Positions 26,544-35,586 are shown, counted from the stretch's first letter. The stretch: DNA of 40,799 bases from Clostridia bacterium (GCA_017502975.1 JAFVTV010000035.1:1-40799); one strand, 5' to 3'. The notes: a model not told the origin generated them from the letters alone. Numbers and translations are program-made.

Positions 26544-27700
26544 CATTCGCACTTGATTTTGCCACCCTGTGCCTGCTTGCCGCAGAGCGCGAGGCACTGA
26601 AAAAATCGGTATTTACCGGCGCGCGGGAGAGCACAGTCCTGCGCGCCGTTGGCGTGCTTTGCCGCATTGGCGGCAAAACGCACCTGCAAATTGAAACCTT
26701 TTATAAGGATGGCAAGGCACGGCACGAAAACCTTTTGCTTGACGAAGCGGGGCGCTCGCGCCTTGCTACCATTGCCGAGGGCTTTTCACGCATCCATCTC
26801 CTCACCACGGCAGGCGATGCCGAGTTAAGAGAAAACAAAAAGGGCGAGCAGGTGTTTCTTGGCGCCGATAAACTGCGCCGCAAGCTGCTTGCAGGCAACG
26901 CCACGTCTGTCGCAATTTCGGGAAACAACAAGCAAAAGCAGTATATTCTAAAGGGGGACGAGCCCTTTTTAAGGCTGCTTGGTGTTTCCGATGAAAACGG
27001 GCGCGTCTATGACAAAAAGGGCGCAAAATTCCGTCAGATCAACCGTTTTCTTGAGCTGATTCGCGACACACTCCCCCATTTACCGAAGGATGAGATCCGC
27101 ATTTGCGATCTTTGCTGCGGCAAAAGCTACCTTTCCTTTGCCGTTTACCACTATTTTGCAAACGTATTGGGGCTTCGCGTTTCCATGACGGGTGTGGATC
27201 TCAAGCCCGACGTGGTTTCCCACTGTAGCAAGGTTGCAGCAGAGCTTGGCTTTACGGGCTTGGCGTTTATTTGCGGTGACGTTGCCGCATACGAAAGCCC
27301 CGAAAAGCCCCAGCTTGTGGTATCGCTTCACGCCTGCGACACCGCAACCGACCTTGTGCTTAACAAGGCTGTCACGTGGGGGGCTAAGGTGATCCTTTCT
27401 ACCCCGTGCTGCCATCACGAATTAAATCACACCCTGAATTGCAAGGCGCTGTCCTTTGTTGCGGAGCATGCCATGCTGCGCCAAAAGCTTTGCGATGCGG
27501 CAACCGATGCCCTGCGCCTCAAGCTCCTTGAGGCAAACGGCTACCGCGTGGCGGCGCTTGAGCTGATCGACCCCGATGACACACCCAAGAACATTATGCT
27601 CCGTGCCATTCTTCGCACAGACAGCGACCCTGCCGCACGCGAGCGTGCCATGCGCGAGTATCGCGAGGCGCGTGCATTTTTGCTGGGGGGTGACATATAA
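26540..27700 (+). CDS. Methyltransferase, Methyltransf_32-like
   Basis: The 386-residue protein has a SAM-binding core beginning ICDLCCGKSYLSF, with a GVDLKPD acidic motif and the SLHACDTATD and TPCCHHEL segments. This pattern is seen in Methyltransf_32 proteins (related to the METTL25 group). The first 180 residues are a separate N-terminal domain. The substrate is unknown; coupling to a tRNA thiolase-like gene makes RNA a reasonable guess. It is translationally coupled on both sides by four- and one-base overlaps. Confidence 0.8.
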   Translation: MTFALDFATLCLLAAEREALKKSVFTGARESTVLRAVGVLCRIGGKTHLQIETFYKDGKARHENLLLDEAGRSRLATIAEGFSRIHLLTTAGDAELRENKKGEQVFLGADKLRRKLLAGNATSVAISGNNKQKQYILKGDEPFLRLLGVSDENGRVYDKKGAKFRQINRFLELIRDTLPHLPKDEIRICDLCCGKSYLSFAVYHYFANVLGLRVSMTGVDLKPDVVSHCSKVAAELGFTGLAFICGDVAAYESPEKPQLVVSLHACDTATDLVLNKAVTWGAKVILSTPCCHHELNHTLNCKALSFVAEHAMLRQKLCDAATDALRLKLLEANGYRVAALELIDPDDTPKNIMLRAILRTDSDPAARERAMREYREARAFLLGGDI

Positions 27701-28467
27701 TGGATGTACGCCGCGTGCTCAGCTACGTGCGCCGCGCCTGCGAGGATTATGACATGATCAAGGCAGGCGACCGCATTGCCGTTGGCATTTCGGGCGGTAA
27801 GGATAGCCTTACGCTTCTTTGCGCGCTTGCAGAAATGCGCCGCTTTTACCCAAACCCCTTTGAAGTGGTTGCCATCACCGTGGATATGGGCTTTCCGGAT
27901 GCGGATTTCGCGCCTGTTCGGGCACTTTGCGATGAACTGAACGTCCCCTATCACATTGTAAAAACCGATATCTACGATATCATCTTTAACGTGCGCAAGG
28001 AAAAAAGCCCCTGCGCGCTCTGCTCAAAAATGCGCCGTGGCGCGCTTCACAACGCCGCGCGTGAGCAGGGCTGCCGCGTGGTGGCACTTGGCCACCATTA
28101 TGATGATGTAGTGGATACCTTTATGCTCAACCTCTTTTACGAGGGGCGCATTGGGTGCTTTCAGCCCGTAACCGATCTCTCGCGCGTGGGTGTGCGTGTC
28201 ATTCGCCCCCTCATTTACCTGCCCGAAAAGCAGGTGCGCACCTTTACGGCAAAGGAAAATCTGCCTGTGGTAAAATCGACCTGCCCTGCCGACGGCAACA
28301 CCCAGCGCACGGAAATGAACGACCTTATCAATTCCCTTGACCGCAAAAGCCCGGGGCTGCGCCACCGCATTTTCGGCGCCATACAGCGCGCCGATGTTGA
28401 CGGCTTTGCTCCCCTGCCCCCAAGACCCAAGAAAAGCCGCAGGCAAGCACCCAAGGAAAGCGAATAA
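27700..28467 (+). CDS. TtcA-like tRNA thiolation ATPase
   Basis: The 255-residue PP-loop ATPase has SGGKDS (31-36) and Cys pairs at C105/C108 (CALC) and a later Cys near 196 (STCPAD), matching the cluster-binding Cys of TtcA. TtcA makes 2-thiocytidine in tRNA with a 4Fe-4S cluster. Other PP-loop thiolases are possible. It shares one base with the preceding stop. A terminator follows. Confidence 0.85.
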   Translation: MDVRRVLSYVRRACEDYDMIKAGDRIAVGISGGKDSLTLLCALAEMRRFYPNPFEVVAITVDMGFPDADFAPVRALCDELNVPYHIVKTDIYDIIFNVRKEKSPCALCSKMRRGALHNAAREQGCRVVALGHHYDDVVDTFMLNLFYEGRIGCFQPVTDLSRVGVRVIRPLIYLPEKQVRTFTAKENLPVVKSTCPADGNTQRTEMNDLINSLDRKSPGLRHRIFGAIQRADVDGFAPLPPRPKKSRRQAPKESE

Positions 28468-28469
28468 AG

Positions 28470-28510
28470 AAAGATCCGCGAAAGCAGTTGCTTTCGCGGA
28501 TCTTTTGTTT
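28470..28510 (+). terminator. Terminator after the TtcA-like gene
   Basis: A perfect 16-bp stem (28470-28485 with 28490-28505, loop AGTT), then TGTTT. Confidence 0.9.
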
Positions 28511-28547
28511 AGCCGCACGGGAGTCGAACCCATAAGCCCTGCGGCTA
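28510..28547 (-). other. tRNA acceptor/T-arm-like minihelix
   Basis: On the minus strand TAGCCGC pairs perfectly with GCGGCTA (7 bp). Between them lie a 7-nt linker and a T-arm-like hairpin ATGGG-TTCGACT-CCCGT with a 7-nt loop. D and anticodon arms are absent. The TAG at its 5' end is the stop codon of the oxidoreductase at 28545. It could be a tRNA remnant (for example an old integration site) or a 3' tRNA-like element of the operon mRNA. Confidence 0.55.
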
Positions 28548-29813
28548 AGTCATTGTTCTGTAATCAAGCACAGGCCAATCGGCAGGCGGATCACCAAGAT
28601 CGGGCACATCCATCAGGATGCCTCCCTGCATTGCCGACTCATGCGCGATAAGCCCCGGCAGATTATATCTTGCAGCCGCCCAAATGTTGGTGGGGGAAAG
28701 CTTGCCCGTTTCGTATGCACGGCAAAAATCATCAATTAAAAATTGGTGTGTGCCGTTGTGACCGTTCTTTTGATCGGCAAACTCACGAGGCAGGCGCTCG
28801 GTAGGCTGAATGGGCGAGGTCGTTTCGGTGCCTGAAAAGCCCTTGGCATCGGCAATGCGCTGAATGGCATCGTTATAATCCTCTTGAATGAGTTGCCAAA
28901 CAGCCGTGGGCTGCAGGCGATCGGTCACATCCTTCATCACGACCTTGCCGGGCCGCTCGGAATCCCAAGTGGCTTGGTGGTGACGCGCAACCGAAAACTC
29001 ATAGCCACCGTCCGAGCCAAAGAACTGCGAAATGTAGGTTTCGGGCGAGTGCCAACCGATGCAACGGTTCTCGCTGATCCTGGCAACACCCCCGTTTGAA
29101 AGCTGCAAAAGCATCATTTCCGAGGCAAAGGGATTGCCGTAATGGTTTTGCCCTTCCGTGCCGTAAATATCGGTACGCGGGCTCCCCGCAAACCCAACGG
29201 CTGCCACCTTTTTGGCATACACGCCGGGCATGGCGCTCAGCACCATTGAAGTGGAGTGCGTGGGGTAAAAGAAGGGGGGCACACCTGCAAATTTGCGCCA
29301 TTCCTCACCGCCCGAGCTTTTAAAGCTCTCCTCCATATTGCGGATATCGTGGTTATACTGCGCCTCAGCATACACAAATTTGCCGAAGGTTCCCTTGGCA
29401 AATTCCTCACGGCAATGAATGGCGGCGGCGCGGTAAAAGCCCGTTTCACCCATCGAATAGGTCAGGCGCGTTTCCCTCACCAATCGCTCGATCTCAATGA
29501 TCTCATCCACCGACACGGCGCAGGGCACGGCGGAGTAAACATGCTTACCTGCCTTTAGCGCATCAATTACCATCTGTCCGTGCGCCTCGCGGGGGGTAAA
29601 GATTGCGATAGCGTTGATCTCCTTGGCGCCAAGCGCATATTCAAAGCTTTCACAGCGAAGCACACCAAAGCGCTCGGCAAAATCCGCCTCACGCTCCTTG
29701 CGCTTGTCACACACATATACCGCCTCCACCACGGGATGCGCCTTGAAAAGCGGCACAAAAAACCGCGAAAATCTACCGCAGCCAATAATAGCAACTCTCA
29801 TTTTTTCTTTCAT
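28545..29813 (-). CDS. Gfo/Idh/MocA-family protein lacking EKP lysine
   Basis: The 422-residue protein has the Rossmann start AIIGCGRFSRFF and a C-terminal Gfo/Idh domain. Where the family has EKP it reads YSAVPCA (95-97 AVP), so the usual catalytic Lys is missing. A YPTHSTSM segment retains a His. Other subfamilies with a changed motif exist, so it may still act, perhaps by a different chemistry or as a regulator. It is the last gene of the seven-gene operon, starting six bases after the hydrolase stop, behind AAGGAG. Substrate unknown. Confidence 0.85.
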   Translation of the reverse strand: MKEKMRVAIIGCGRFSRFFVPLFKAHPVVEAVYVCDKRKEREADFAERFGVLRCESFEYALGAKEINAIAIFTPREAHGQMVIDALKAGKHVYSAVPCAVSVDEIIEIERLVRETRLTYSMGETGFYRAAAIHCREEFAKGTFGKFVYAEAQYNHDIRNMEESFKSSGGEEWRKFAGVPPFFYPTHSTSMVLSAMPGVYAKKVAAVGFAGSPRTDIYGTEGQNHYGNPFASEMMLLQLSNGGVARISENRCIGWHSPETYISQFFGSDGGYEFSVARHHQATWDSERPGKVVMKDVTDRLQPTAVWQLIQEDYNDAIQRIADAKGFSGTETTSPIQPTERLPREFADQKNGHNGTHQFLIDDFCRAYETGKLSPTNIWAAARYNLPGLIAHESAMQGGILMDVPDLGDPPADWPVLDYRTMT

Positions 29814-29818
29814 GATGT

Positions 29819-31303
29819 CTACTCCTTTACGGCCTTGCCGAGCACGTCGGCGGCCATTTTAACAAATACGTACTGACCTGTACCTGTCAGATGCATCGAA
29901 GCCTCATCCTCACCAAAGTGAATGGCAACGATCAGTTTGCCACCGTAGGTATCTACCAGCTGCAGCTTGATCACAAGCGTGCGCTTATCCACAAACCCCG
30001 CCGAAGCCACGGCATCATAAGCACCGTCCTCATACACGCCCATCATATTGGCGCGTGCGCGGTACCCAAAGGAAAAACTTGTTTGCTTATTATAACCAAA
30101 GCCAAAATCAAAGCCATAGGTCTTATCGCCCTTCATGAGGTCAAGATGGCCGCCATCCTCATCAAATTTCACCGCGAATGCCGAAATATCCATCGCGTTG
30201 CCGCGATCGGCAACAAATCTCACCCCGTTTGCCGCGCTTTTGGCAGGGCTCTCATGACTGCCCCACTGGCAGATGAGGGTTCTGGATGCCTCGTAGGCGG
30301 CAAGCTCCTTGGTGGCGCAGAGGCCAGCGTGCCCCTTGTCAAATGCGGGAAGCAGAAGCGTGGCAAAGCTGTGATAGATCAGCTCGGTCGAGGAAGTAGC
30401 CCCTTGATTGTCCGAGCAAATCACAAGCGTAACGTCGTGTTCCTTATCATAAAGTGCCAGCTGATCGCCCGCACCCACAAGGGCAAAGCCAACGGGCGTG
30501 ATCCAAACAAGGTATCCGTAGCCACCCGTTTTTATGGGGCTCACGCCCCCATAAATATCATTGCAAACCAGGGGGGATACGGCATCCCTCATGTAATTCG
30601 CATCTATATACTGCTTGCCGCCGATCTTGCCCTCGCAGGCAAACAGACGCGAAAGGATCAGGAGATCGCGCGCGGTACACATCACGCCCGAGTCGCCCAT
30701 CGCCTCACCACCGGGTTCGGTAAGCGCGTAACTATCCTTTGAAAATCCGAGTTCGAGCAATACCTTTTCCTTTAAATATTCAAGGAAATCCTTGCCCGTC
30801 AGCCGCTTAATGATGACACCGAGCAAAAAGGATCCAATGCTGTCATAGCAAAAATACGAGCCGGGCGCCTTGGTGCTCTCAGTGGTATAGTATGCCTCAA
30901 CGCGGCTCTTGAATTTACCCCACCATGCCACAGTTTTTGTGTTGTTGCTTCGCATCGTAAGCATATCACGGATGCGGCAACAGGTGTAAAGCCCATCATC
31001 AGTATTCTCATTAAGAAACTCGGGAAAATAGTCGATGATGACGTCGTCGAGCGAGATCAGCCCCTCGGTAAGCGCCACGCCAACAGCAGCAGCCACAAAG
31101 CTTTTGGATACCGAATACTGACGGTGGAGCGTGTTTCGCTCATAGGGCTTATAATATGCCTCGTAAACAAGGTCGTTGCCTCGCGCAATGAGAAGCGAAT
31201 GAGTATAAAGCCCAAGGCCATCAAGCATTTTGACAAACGACAAGACGTCCCCCGAGGCGAGCCCCGCCCTCTCGGGCGCGATACGGTCAAACTGAAGTGA
31301 CAT
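29819..31303 (-). CDS. Class C beta-lactamase-fold serine hydrolase
   Basis: The 494-residue protein has the SVSK motif (64-67; Ser nucleophile and Lys) near the start and a YDS segment in the place of YxN, as in the beta-lactamase/DD-peptidase/esterase family. Residues beyond about 340 form a second domain of unknown fold. There is no obvious signal peptide, so it is probably cytoplasmic and may be an esterase or amidase rather than a beta-lactamase. It starts two bases after the previous stop, behind GAGAGG. Confidence 0.8.
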   Translation of the reverse strand: MSLQFDRIAPERAGLASGDVLSFVKMLDGLGLYTHSLLIARGNDLVYEAYYKPYERNTLHRQYSVSKSFVAAAVGVALTEGLISLDDVIIDYFPEFLNENTDDGLYTCCRIRDMLTMRSNNTKTVAWWGKFKSRVEAYYTTESTKAPGSYFCYDSIGSFLLGVIIKRLTGKDFLEYLKEKVLLELGFSKDSYALTEPGGEAMGDSGVMCTARDLLILSRLFACEGKIGGKQYIDANYMRDAVSPLVCNDIYGGVSPIKTGGYGYLVWITPVGFALVGAGDQLALYDKEHDVTLVICSDNQGATSSTELIYHSFATLLLPAFDKGHAGLCATKELAAYEASRTLICQWGSHESPAKSAANGVRFVADRGNAMDISAFAVKFDEDGGHLDLMKGDKTYGFDFGFGYNKQTSFSFGYRARANMMGVYEDGAYDAVASAGFVDKRTLVIKLQLVDTYGGKLIVAIHFGEDEASMHLTGTGQYVFVKMAADVLGKAVKE

Positions 31304-31305
31304 AC

Positions 31306-32265
31306 TCAGTCCTCTCTTTTGCCTGTTTGGTATTGCTTGGTCGAAAGCTCCCAATCGGGCTTTTCACGGAAGGGGTGGTTGAATTTTTTGGTCAGCACAC
31401 CCTTTGCCTCCAAATGGATGTAGCAGGCGCGGTCACACGCACGGCCGCAGATCGAGGTACGGTAATAGTGCTTGGCGGGGGGATAGAAATAGATATTCTC
31501 CAACGCCTCCTTGGCGCTTTCAGCATCAAAGTGCGCAAGACCGTTGATGATCTCCATTTTTCGATCGTGGGGGTAAGAAGCAAACGCCTCAGGCGGCATA
31601 AAGGGGTTCTTTTTGCCGTTGGCACCGCTGTAATAGACAGCGCACTGCCAGGTGTCAAGCTTGCCATCCTTGTCAATGGCGCCGCCGTGACATGCCTTGA
31701 TGCACTCATCACACCCATCGCAAAGCGTGCCCTCAAACAGGGGCGTGAGCGCAAGCTCCATATCGGTCAAAATAAAGCAGTAGCGGATAAACGGGCCGTA
31801 CTCGGGCGTGAGGAGCGTGCCGATCTTACTGCGCTCACCAAGGCCGCACTTCACGGCACAGTCAAGGAAGTCGAGCTGGGTTTCCGCAGTCACACCGCGG
31901 TAAATGTCGGAATATTGCATTTCGGGGTTGGTCTCGCCCGTCTCGCTCAGAATAAGCGGGCTGCGGCGCTGAGGGAGCGCAAGATACCCCTCGCTCTCAA
32001 TGAGGCCCGCCACGCGAAGCAACGCCATGGGCATAACGGTTTCCTCTAAGTTTTCAACACCCATGGTAGTGTATTGATAGTAAGTAGTTCCCTCCTCAAC
32101 GCCGCGGTAAATACCGCGCAGCACGCGGAAGCCAAGACCGATCACCGTCTTCACCTCAGGGAACAAACGGAAGATCGCATCGTTTTTCTCAAAGCGATCG
32201 GCAGGAGCAAAGCCCACAAGATCCGCATCGCATTTTTTTGCAAGTTCAATAATCTTATCTCTCAC
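31306..32265 (-). CDS. QueG/RdhA-like double Fe-S protein C
   Basis: The 319-residue protein has an N-terminal QueG-like domain (CDADLVGFAPADRF; CGLGER...LLTPEYGPFIRYCFILTD) and two cluster motifs: C182-x2-C185-x2-C188-x3-C192 (with CH instead of CP), DTWQC (C208), then C273, C277 and C281. It shares the D-T-W-Q-C-x-x-Y-Y and NPFM segments with its two neighbours. Known relatives are epoxyqueuosine reductase and corrinoid reductive dehalogenases; it lacks a Tat signal. A GTG start overlaps the previous stop and follows AAGGAGG. Reaction unknown. Confidence 0.8.
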   Translation of the reverse strand: MRDKIIELAKKCDADLVGFAPADRFEKNDAIFRLFPEVKTVIGLGFRVLRGIYRGVEEGTTYYQYTTMGVENLEETVMPMALLRVAGLIESEGYLALPQRRSPLILSETGETNPEMQYSDIYRGVTAETQLDFLDCAVKCGLGERSKIGTLLTPEYGPFIRYCFILTDMELALTPLFEGTLCDGCDECIKACHGGAIDKDGKLDTWQCAVYYSGANGKKNPFMPPEAFASYPHDRKMEIINGLAHFDAESAKEALENIYFYPPAKHYYRTSICGRACDRACYIHLEAKGVLTKKFNHPFREKPDWELSTKQYQTGKRED

Positions 32266-33170
32266 AGCTTTCCCTCCTCCTTCAAATGCTCATAGCACAC
32301 CGTTTCGCAAGACTTGCCACACAGGCACGCCACGTATCCCAGATGCGTTTTGGGCAAGAAATTCAGCGACGGGTAGATGTTTTTCGCACTTTCTGCGTCA
32401 AAACGCTTTTCGCCGTTAAGAATCTCCTCGCGCTCGGGGTTATCCTTCAAAAAATCCTCTGTCATAAAAGGGTTTGATCTGTGCGCGCCGCGGTAATACA
32501 CACTGCACTGCCAGGTATCAACACCCGTTTCTTGGTCGATCGCCTTGCCGGGGCAGGCAGAAAGGCACTTGCCGCAATTGTCGCAAAGCGTGCCCTCAAA
32601 GGGAGCATCACAAGCAAGGGGCGCATCGGTCACAATAAATACCCAACGCATAAAGCTGCCGTATTTGGGGGCAATAATTTTACCGTGAAGCCCCACACTG
32701 CCAAGGCCGCACGCGGCCGCCGCCTTGCCAAAATCAATGATCACATCAGGGGTAGCCTTCCCCTGTGCCACGGGCGAAGCAAATTCGAGCTCGTAAACAC
32801 GGCTAACCTCGGGGTTGGTCGTCTTGTCGCCCTTGACGCGAAAGCCGGGGATGCTACGTTGCAGGCACGCATCGTACCCGGCATCCTCGATCATTGCGCC
32901 CATTTTCAAAAGAAAGATCTCGGCAAAGCTCTCATCAGTATATTTGACAGCAAGATTTGCGTAATTAAAATATTGGCGCTTTTCCGCCATTGCCTTATAA
33001 AGGCCTCTTGGAACGGGAATGCCAAAGCCCACGATGCACGTAGCATTGGGCAGGATCTGCAAGGGGTTATGCTGGATCGGCTCACCCGCAAGGTGGCGGA
33101 TATCACCGATGCCGCACACAGCGGCGCCAAGCTCCCTTGCCCTTTCTTTTATCATTTCAGCAGTTATCAT
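32262..33170 (-). CDS. QueG/RdhA-like double Fe-S protein B
   Basis: The 302-residue paralogue of the flanking proteins has CGLGSVGLHGKIIAPKYGSFM, then C196-x2-C199-x2-C202-x3-C206-P, DTWQC (C222) with YYRGAHRSNPF, and C284, C288 and C292 near the end. It is the shortest of the three and lacks the SMAYG-type insert. The conserved layout predicts two 4Fe-4S clusters and perhaps a corrinoid. The ATG at 33170 follows AAGGAG; the longer frame to 33260 runs into the cupin gene. A one-base gap separates it from the cupin stop. Confidence 0.8.
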   Translation of the reverse strand: MITAEMIKERARELGAAVCGIGDIRHLAGEPIQHNPLQILPNATCIVGFGIPVPRGLYKAMAEKRQYFNYANLAVKYTDESFAEIFLLKMGAMIEDAGYDACLQRSIPGFRVKGDKTTNPEVSRVYELEFASPVAQGKATPDVIIDFGKAAAACGLGSVGLHGKIIAPKYGSFMRWVFIVTDAPLACDAPFEGTLCDNCGKCLSACPGKAIDQETGVDTWQCSVYYRGAHRSNPFMTEDFLKDNPEREEILNGEKRFDAESAKNIYPSLNFLPKTHLGYVACLCGKSCETVCYEHLKEEGKL

Positions 33171-33171
33171 A

Positions 33172-33522
33172 TCAAAACTCCTTTTCAATCTCCCTTGCCT
33201 CGGTATTCTCCTTGGTGGTGTTGCTGTTTTCAACAATGTAGCCCATGGCATTGGGCGCAAGTTGCACGTGGTGCCACGTGCCTTTTTTTACGTTATAGGT
33301 CTTTCCGATCTCAAGGGGCGTTTCAAGCAGGGTCTCGCCCTCAAGGGTATAAAGCGTGGCTTCGCCGCGAATAAGCACAAAGACCTCATCGCTTTCAAGA
33401 TGCCGCTTCATGCACCGAAGCTCGCCATATGCCTCACTATATGTTGCAAAAGCGGTTTTCCAGCCCTCAAAGGTGACCTGCTCCGAAAAGCCGCTTTTTT
33501 CAACACCGCGGATCTCGATCAT
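33172..33522 (-). CDS. Small cupin-domain protein
   Basis: The 116-residue single cupin has LESDEVFVLIRGEATLY as its first conserved part and WHHVQLAP as its second, with His residues able to hold a metal. The family covers sugar isomerases, oxygenases and binding proteins; a function cannot be given. The ATG overlaps the upstream stop (ATGA). A GTG at 33537 is an alternative start. Inside the Fe-S operon it may process or bind the substrate. Confidence 0.8.
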   Translation of the reverse strand: MIEIRGVEKSGFSEQVTFEGWKTAFATYSEAYGELRCMKRHLESDEVFVLIRGEATLYTLEGETLLETPLEIGKTYNVKKGTWHHVQLAPNAMGYIVENSNTTKENTEAREIEKEF

Positions 33523-34601
33523 CGATCCATCTTCCACGGCTTATTGCCACGGCGCAAGGGGTTCTCAAAGCGCCCCTCCATACAGCCGCCCTTCTTTTCG
33601 AGCATGCTGACACACGCACGGATGCATCCGCCGCATTTTGCCATGTTATAGCCCACCCAGCTTGGGAAATATTTTTCAAGTGCCGTATAGACCTTCATAA
33701 CCTCTTTTTCATCTGCCTTGTCGGTCACGCCCTCAAGAAGGTCAAGCATGCCGCCCTCGTTCTTATCGAAGACCTCCTTGGGTACAAAGGGATTGTAATA
33801 ACGGCCTGCGTGGGTATAAAACGCGTAGCAGCGCCACATATCAATGTCGCCCCACTCGCACTTCTTGCCCGCAAGGTCAACGGTAATGGTCTTGCCGCTG
33901 TTCATCGGAGGAATGCAACCGCCGGGGCACTCGCGCACGCAAGCGCCGCACTTGCGGCAAAGGGGCTTGCCCGAATACATTTCATCGTACTCAAGCTCGG
34001 CATCGGTAAAGATAAACGCCACACGCTGCAAGGGACCGAACTCGGGAGTCAGGAGCATCTTGCTCCAGCCGATCTCGCCAAGACCGCACGCAACGGCCGC
34101 AAGGCGAAACTGGAACTGCAGGTCGGGTGGCTGCTTGCCCTCCTCGACAGGACGGGTGAACTGCACACTACGGTGGTGTGCCGTCTTAGTCTTGGCGTGC
34201 TTACTGATCTCGATCTGCTCCTCAGGCGACAGGGTATTGCCGGGGGTGCCATCCATATCCGAAACTGCACCGCGCGCGCCTGTGTTTCTATAAACAAACG
34301 CCTCATACCCCGCATCCTCAATTACCTTACCCACGTGGTAAAGCACAGCAGGTGCATGGATCTCGTTGATGCCGCCGTATGCCATCGAGGGATACTGATA
34401 AAACTGCGTGCCCTCCTCAATACCACGCTGCACACCGCGCGGAATACGGAACGCCATGGCAATACAGCTCTTGGCGCGAGGGAACAAAAAGGTTGGGTTC
34501 ATCACATCGGGCGCGCCCGCAAAGCGCGACATAGGGCCAATGCCACAAAGGTCAGCACCCGCCTCAAGCGCCGCTTCTTTAATCATTTTGCTGGTAAGCA
34601 T
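33519..34601 (-). CDS. QueG/RdhA-like double Fe-S protein A
   Basis: The 360-residue protein starts with a QueG-like domain (ADLCGIGPMSRFAGAP) and has ACGLGEIGWSKMLLTPEFGP, C215-x2-C218-x2-C221-x3-C225-P, DMWRC (C258), YYNPF and C323-x2-C326-x3-C330. It is the longest and first of three tandem paralogues and has an extra insert around 105-145. It should bind two 4Fe-4S clusters. QueG uses cobalamin; cofactor use here is inference. It overlaps the previous gene by 23 bases and has its own GGAGG. Confidence 0.8.
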   Translation of the reverse strand: MLTSKMIKEAALEAGADLCGIGPMSRFAGAPDVMNPTFLFPRAKSCIAMAFRIPRGVQRGIEEGTQFYQYPSMAYGGINEIHAPAVLYHVGKVIEDAGYEAFVYRNTGARGAVSDMDGTPGNTLSPEEQIEISKHAKTKTAHHRSVQFTRPVEEGKQPPDLQFQFRLAAVACGLGEIGWSKMLLTPEFGPLQRVAFIFTDAELEYDEMYSGKPLCRKCGACVRECPGGCIPPMNSGKTITVDLAGKKCEWGDIDMWRCYAFYTHAGRYYNPFVPKEVFDKNEGGMLDLLEGVTDKADEKEVMKVYTALEKYFPSWVGYNMAKCGGCIRACVSMLEKKGGCMEGRFENPLRRGNKPWKMDR

Positions 34602-35586
34602 AATTTTCCTCCAATTTTACAAACGCGCTTTCGGCGTTTTGATAGATGATTTTTCCGTGCTCGACCGCACATTCAATGCGACCGTTATCAAGCACATACG
34701 GGTATATCGTGCCTGCGTGATTGGGCTCTAGCAGCTCAGCCATATTGCCGCAATAACTCTTTTTTTCAATGTAGGCGCGTAGCACACGCTCGGGGCACCC
34801 GTGCACACGGGTCGCCAGCTTCATCGCAGGGGTAAGCCCCTCAAAAAGCGCCGTGTCCTCGGGACGTAGGTAACTGGTAGCCGTAAGAAGCGCCGCCTTG
34901 TTTTGGGATAGATACGTGCGGCAAAGCCCCTCAAATTGATACCCGTTGTCCATTTTCTCGGCTCCCGCCTCATGCGCCACCAGATTATCGTGAAAGGTAT
35001 GCGCCGCGCAGTCCGCAAGGCAACCGCTGTTGGCAAGCAGGTACATCTCCTTGCCGTTTTGGTCGCACCAACGGCGGATCTCACCAAGTGCGTTAAGATC
35101 ACGGTTAAGCTCGCGCTTTACATAAAAGCTGTCAAAAAGATCTGCCACGTAATCCATAGCCCTTGTTGTGCCAATCCCCATATTGACCGAGGCGCGCACG
35201 TCAATTTCCTTGAAATTCTGCTTTAGGAATTTTGCCACAAGCGGCGAGGTGGTAGTGACGGACGCCAACGAAAAATGCGTACCGACGTACTCTACCGTTT
35301 CGCCCACCGTTTCAAAAAATGCCCTTGACTGCGCCCCCTCGCCATAGCAATTGGCATTGAAAAGCAAATTAAAGGTAAGCCCCTCACGGTGCAGATAGGT
35401 AAGGTCACGCAGCTGCTTTGCCTGTGCCTCCCATGGTGTAAGTGCTTCTACCTTGGTTTGCGCATTTCGACCGCTTGGCATGGTACCCCAGGAAAAATAG
35501 ACCTCTTTGATATCCTTTTTCAGGCGAACGATCTCCTCTAGAAAGCGCTCACTCGCGCCCGTTGTGTAACCAACTGAAAATTGCAT
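34579..35586 (-). CDS. U32-family-like Fe-S protein
   Basis: The 335-residue protein resembles the U32 peptidase/UbiU-UbiV family: LLANSGCLADCAAHTFH (C189, C193), LCRTY (C222) and HGCP (C264) form the four-Cys set expected for a 4Fe-4S cluster on a barrel domain. Known relatives carry out oxygen-independent hydroxylations of ubiquinone, tRNA or rRNA and are not clearly peptidases. It is the first gene of the operon, with AGGGGGG seven bases before the ATG, opposite the AraC gene. Substrate unknown. Confidence 0.75.
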   Translation of the reverse strand: MQFSVGYTTGASERFLEEIVRLKKDIKEVYFSWGTMPSGRNAQTKVEALTPWEAQAKQLRDLTYLHREGLTFNLLFNANCYGEGAQSRAFFETVGETVEYVGTHFSLASVTTTSPLVAKFLKQNFKEIDVRASVNMGIGTTRAMDYVADLFDSFYVKRELNRDLNALGEIRRWCDQNGKEMYLLANSGCLADCAAHTFHDNLVAHEAGAEKMDNGYQFEGLCRTYLSQNKAALLTATSYLRPEDTALFEGLTPAMKLATRVHGCPERVLRAYIEKKSYCGNMAELLEPNHAGTIYPYVLDNGRIECAVEHGKIIYQNAESAFVKLEENYAYQQND

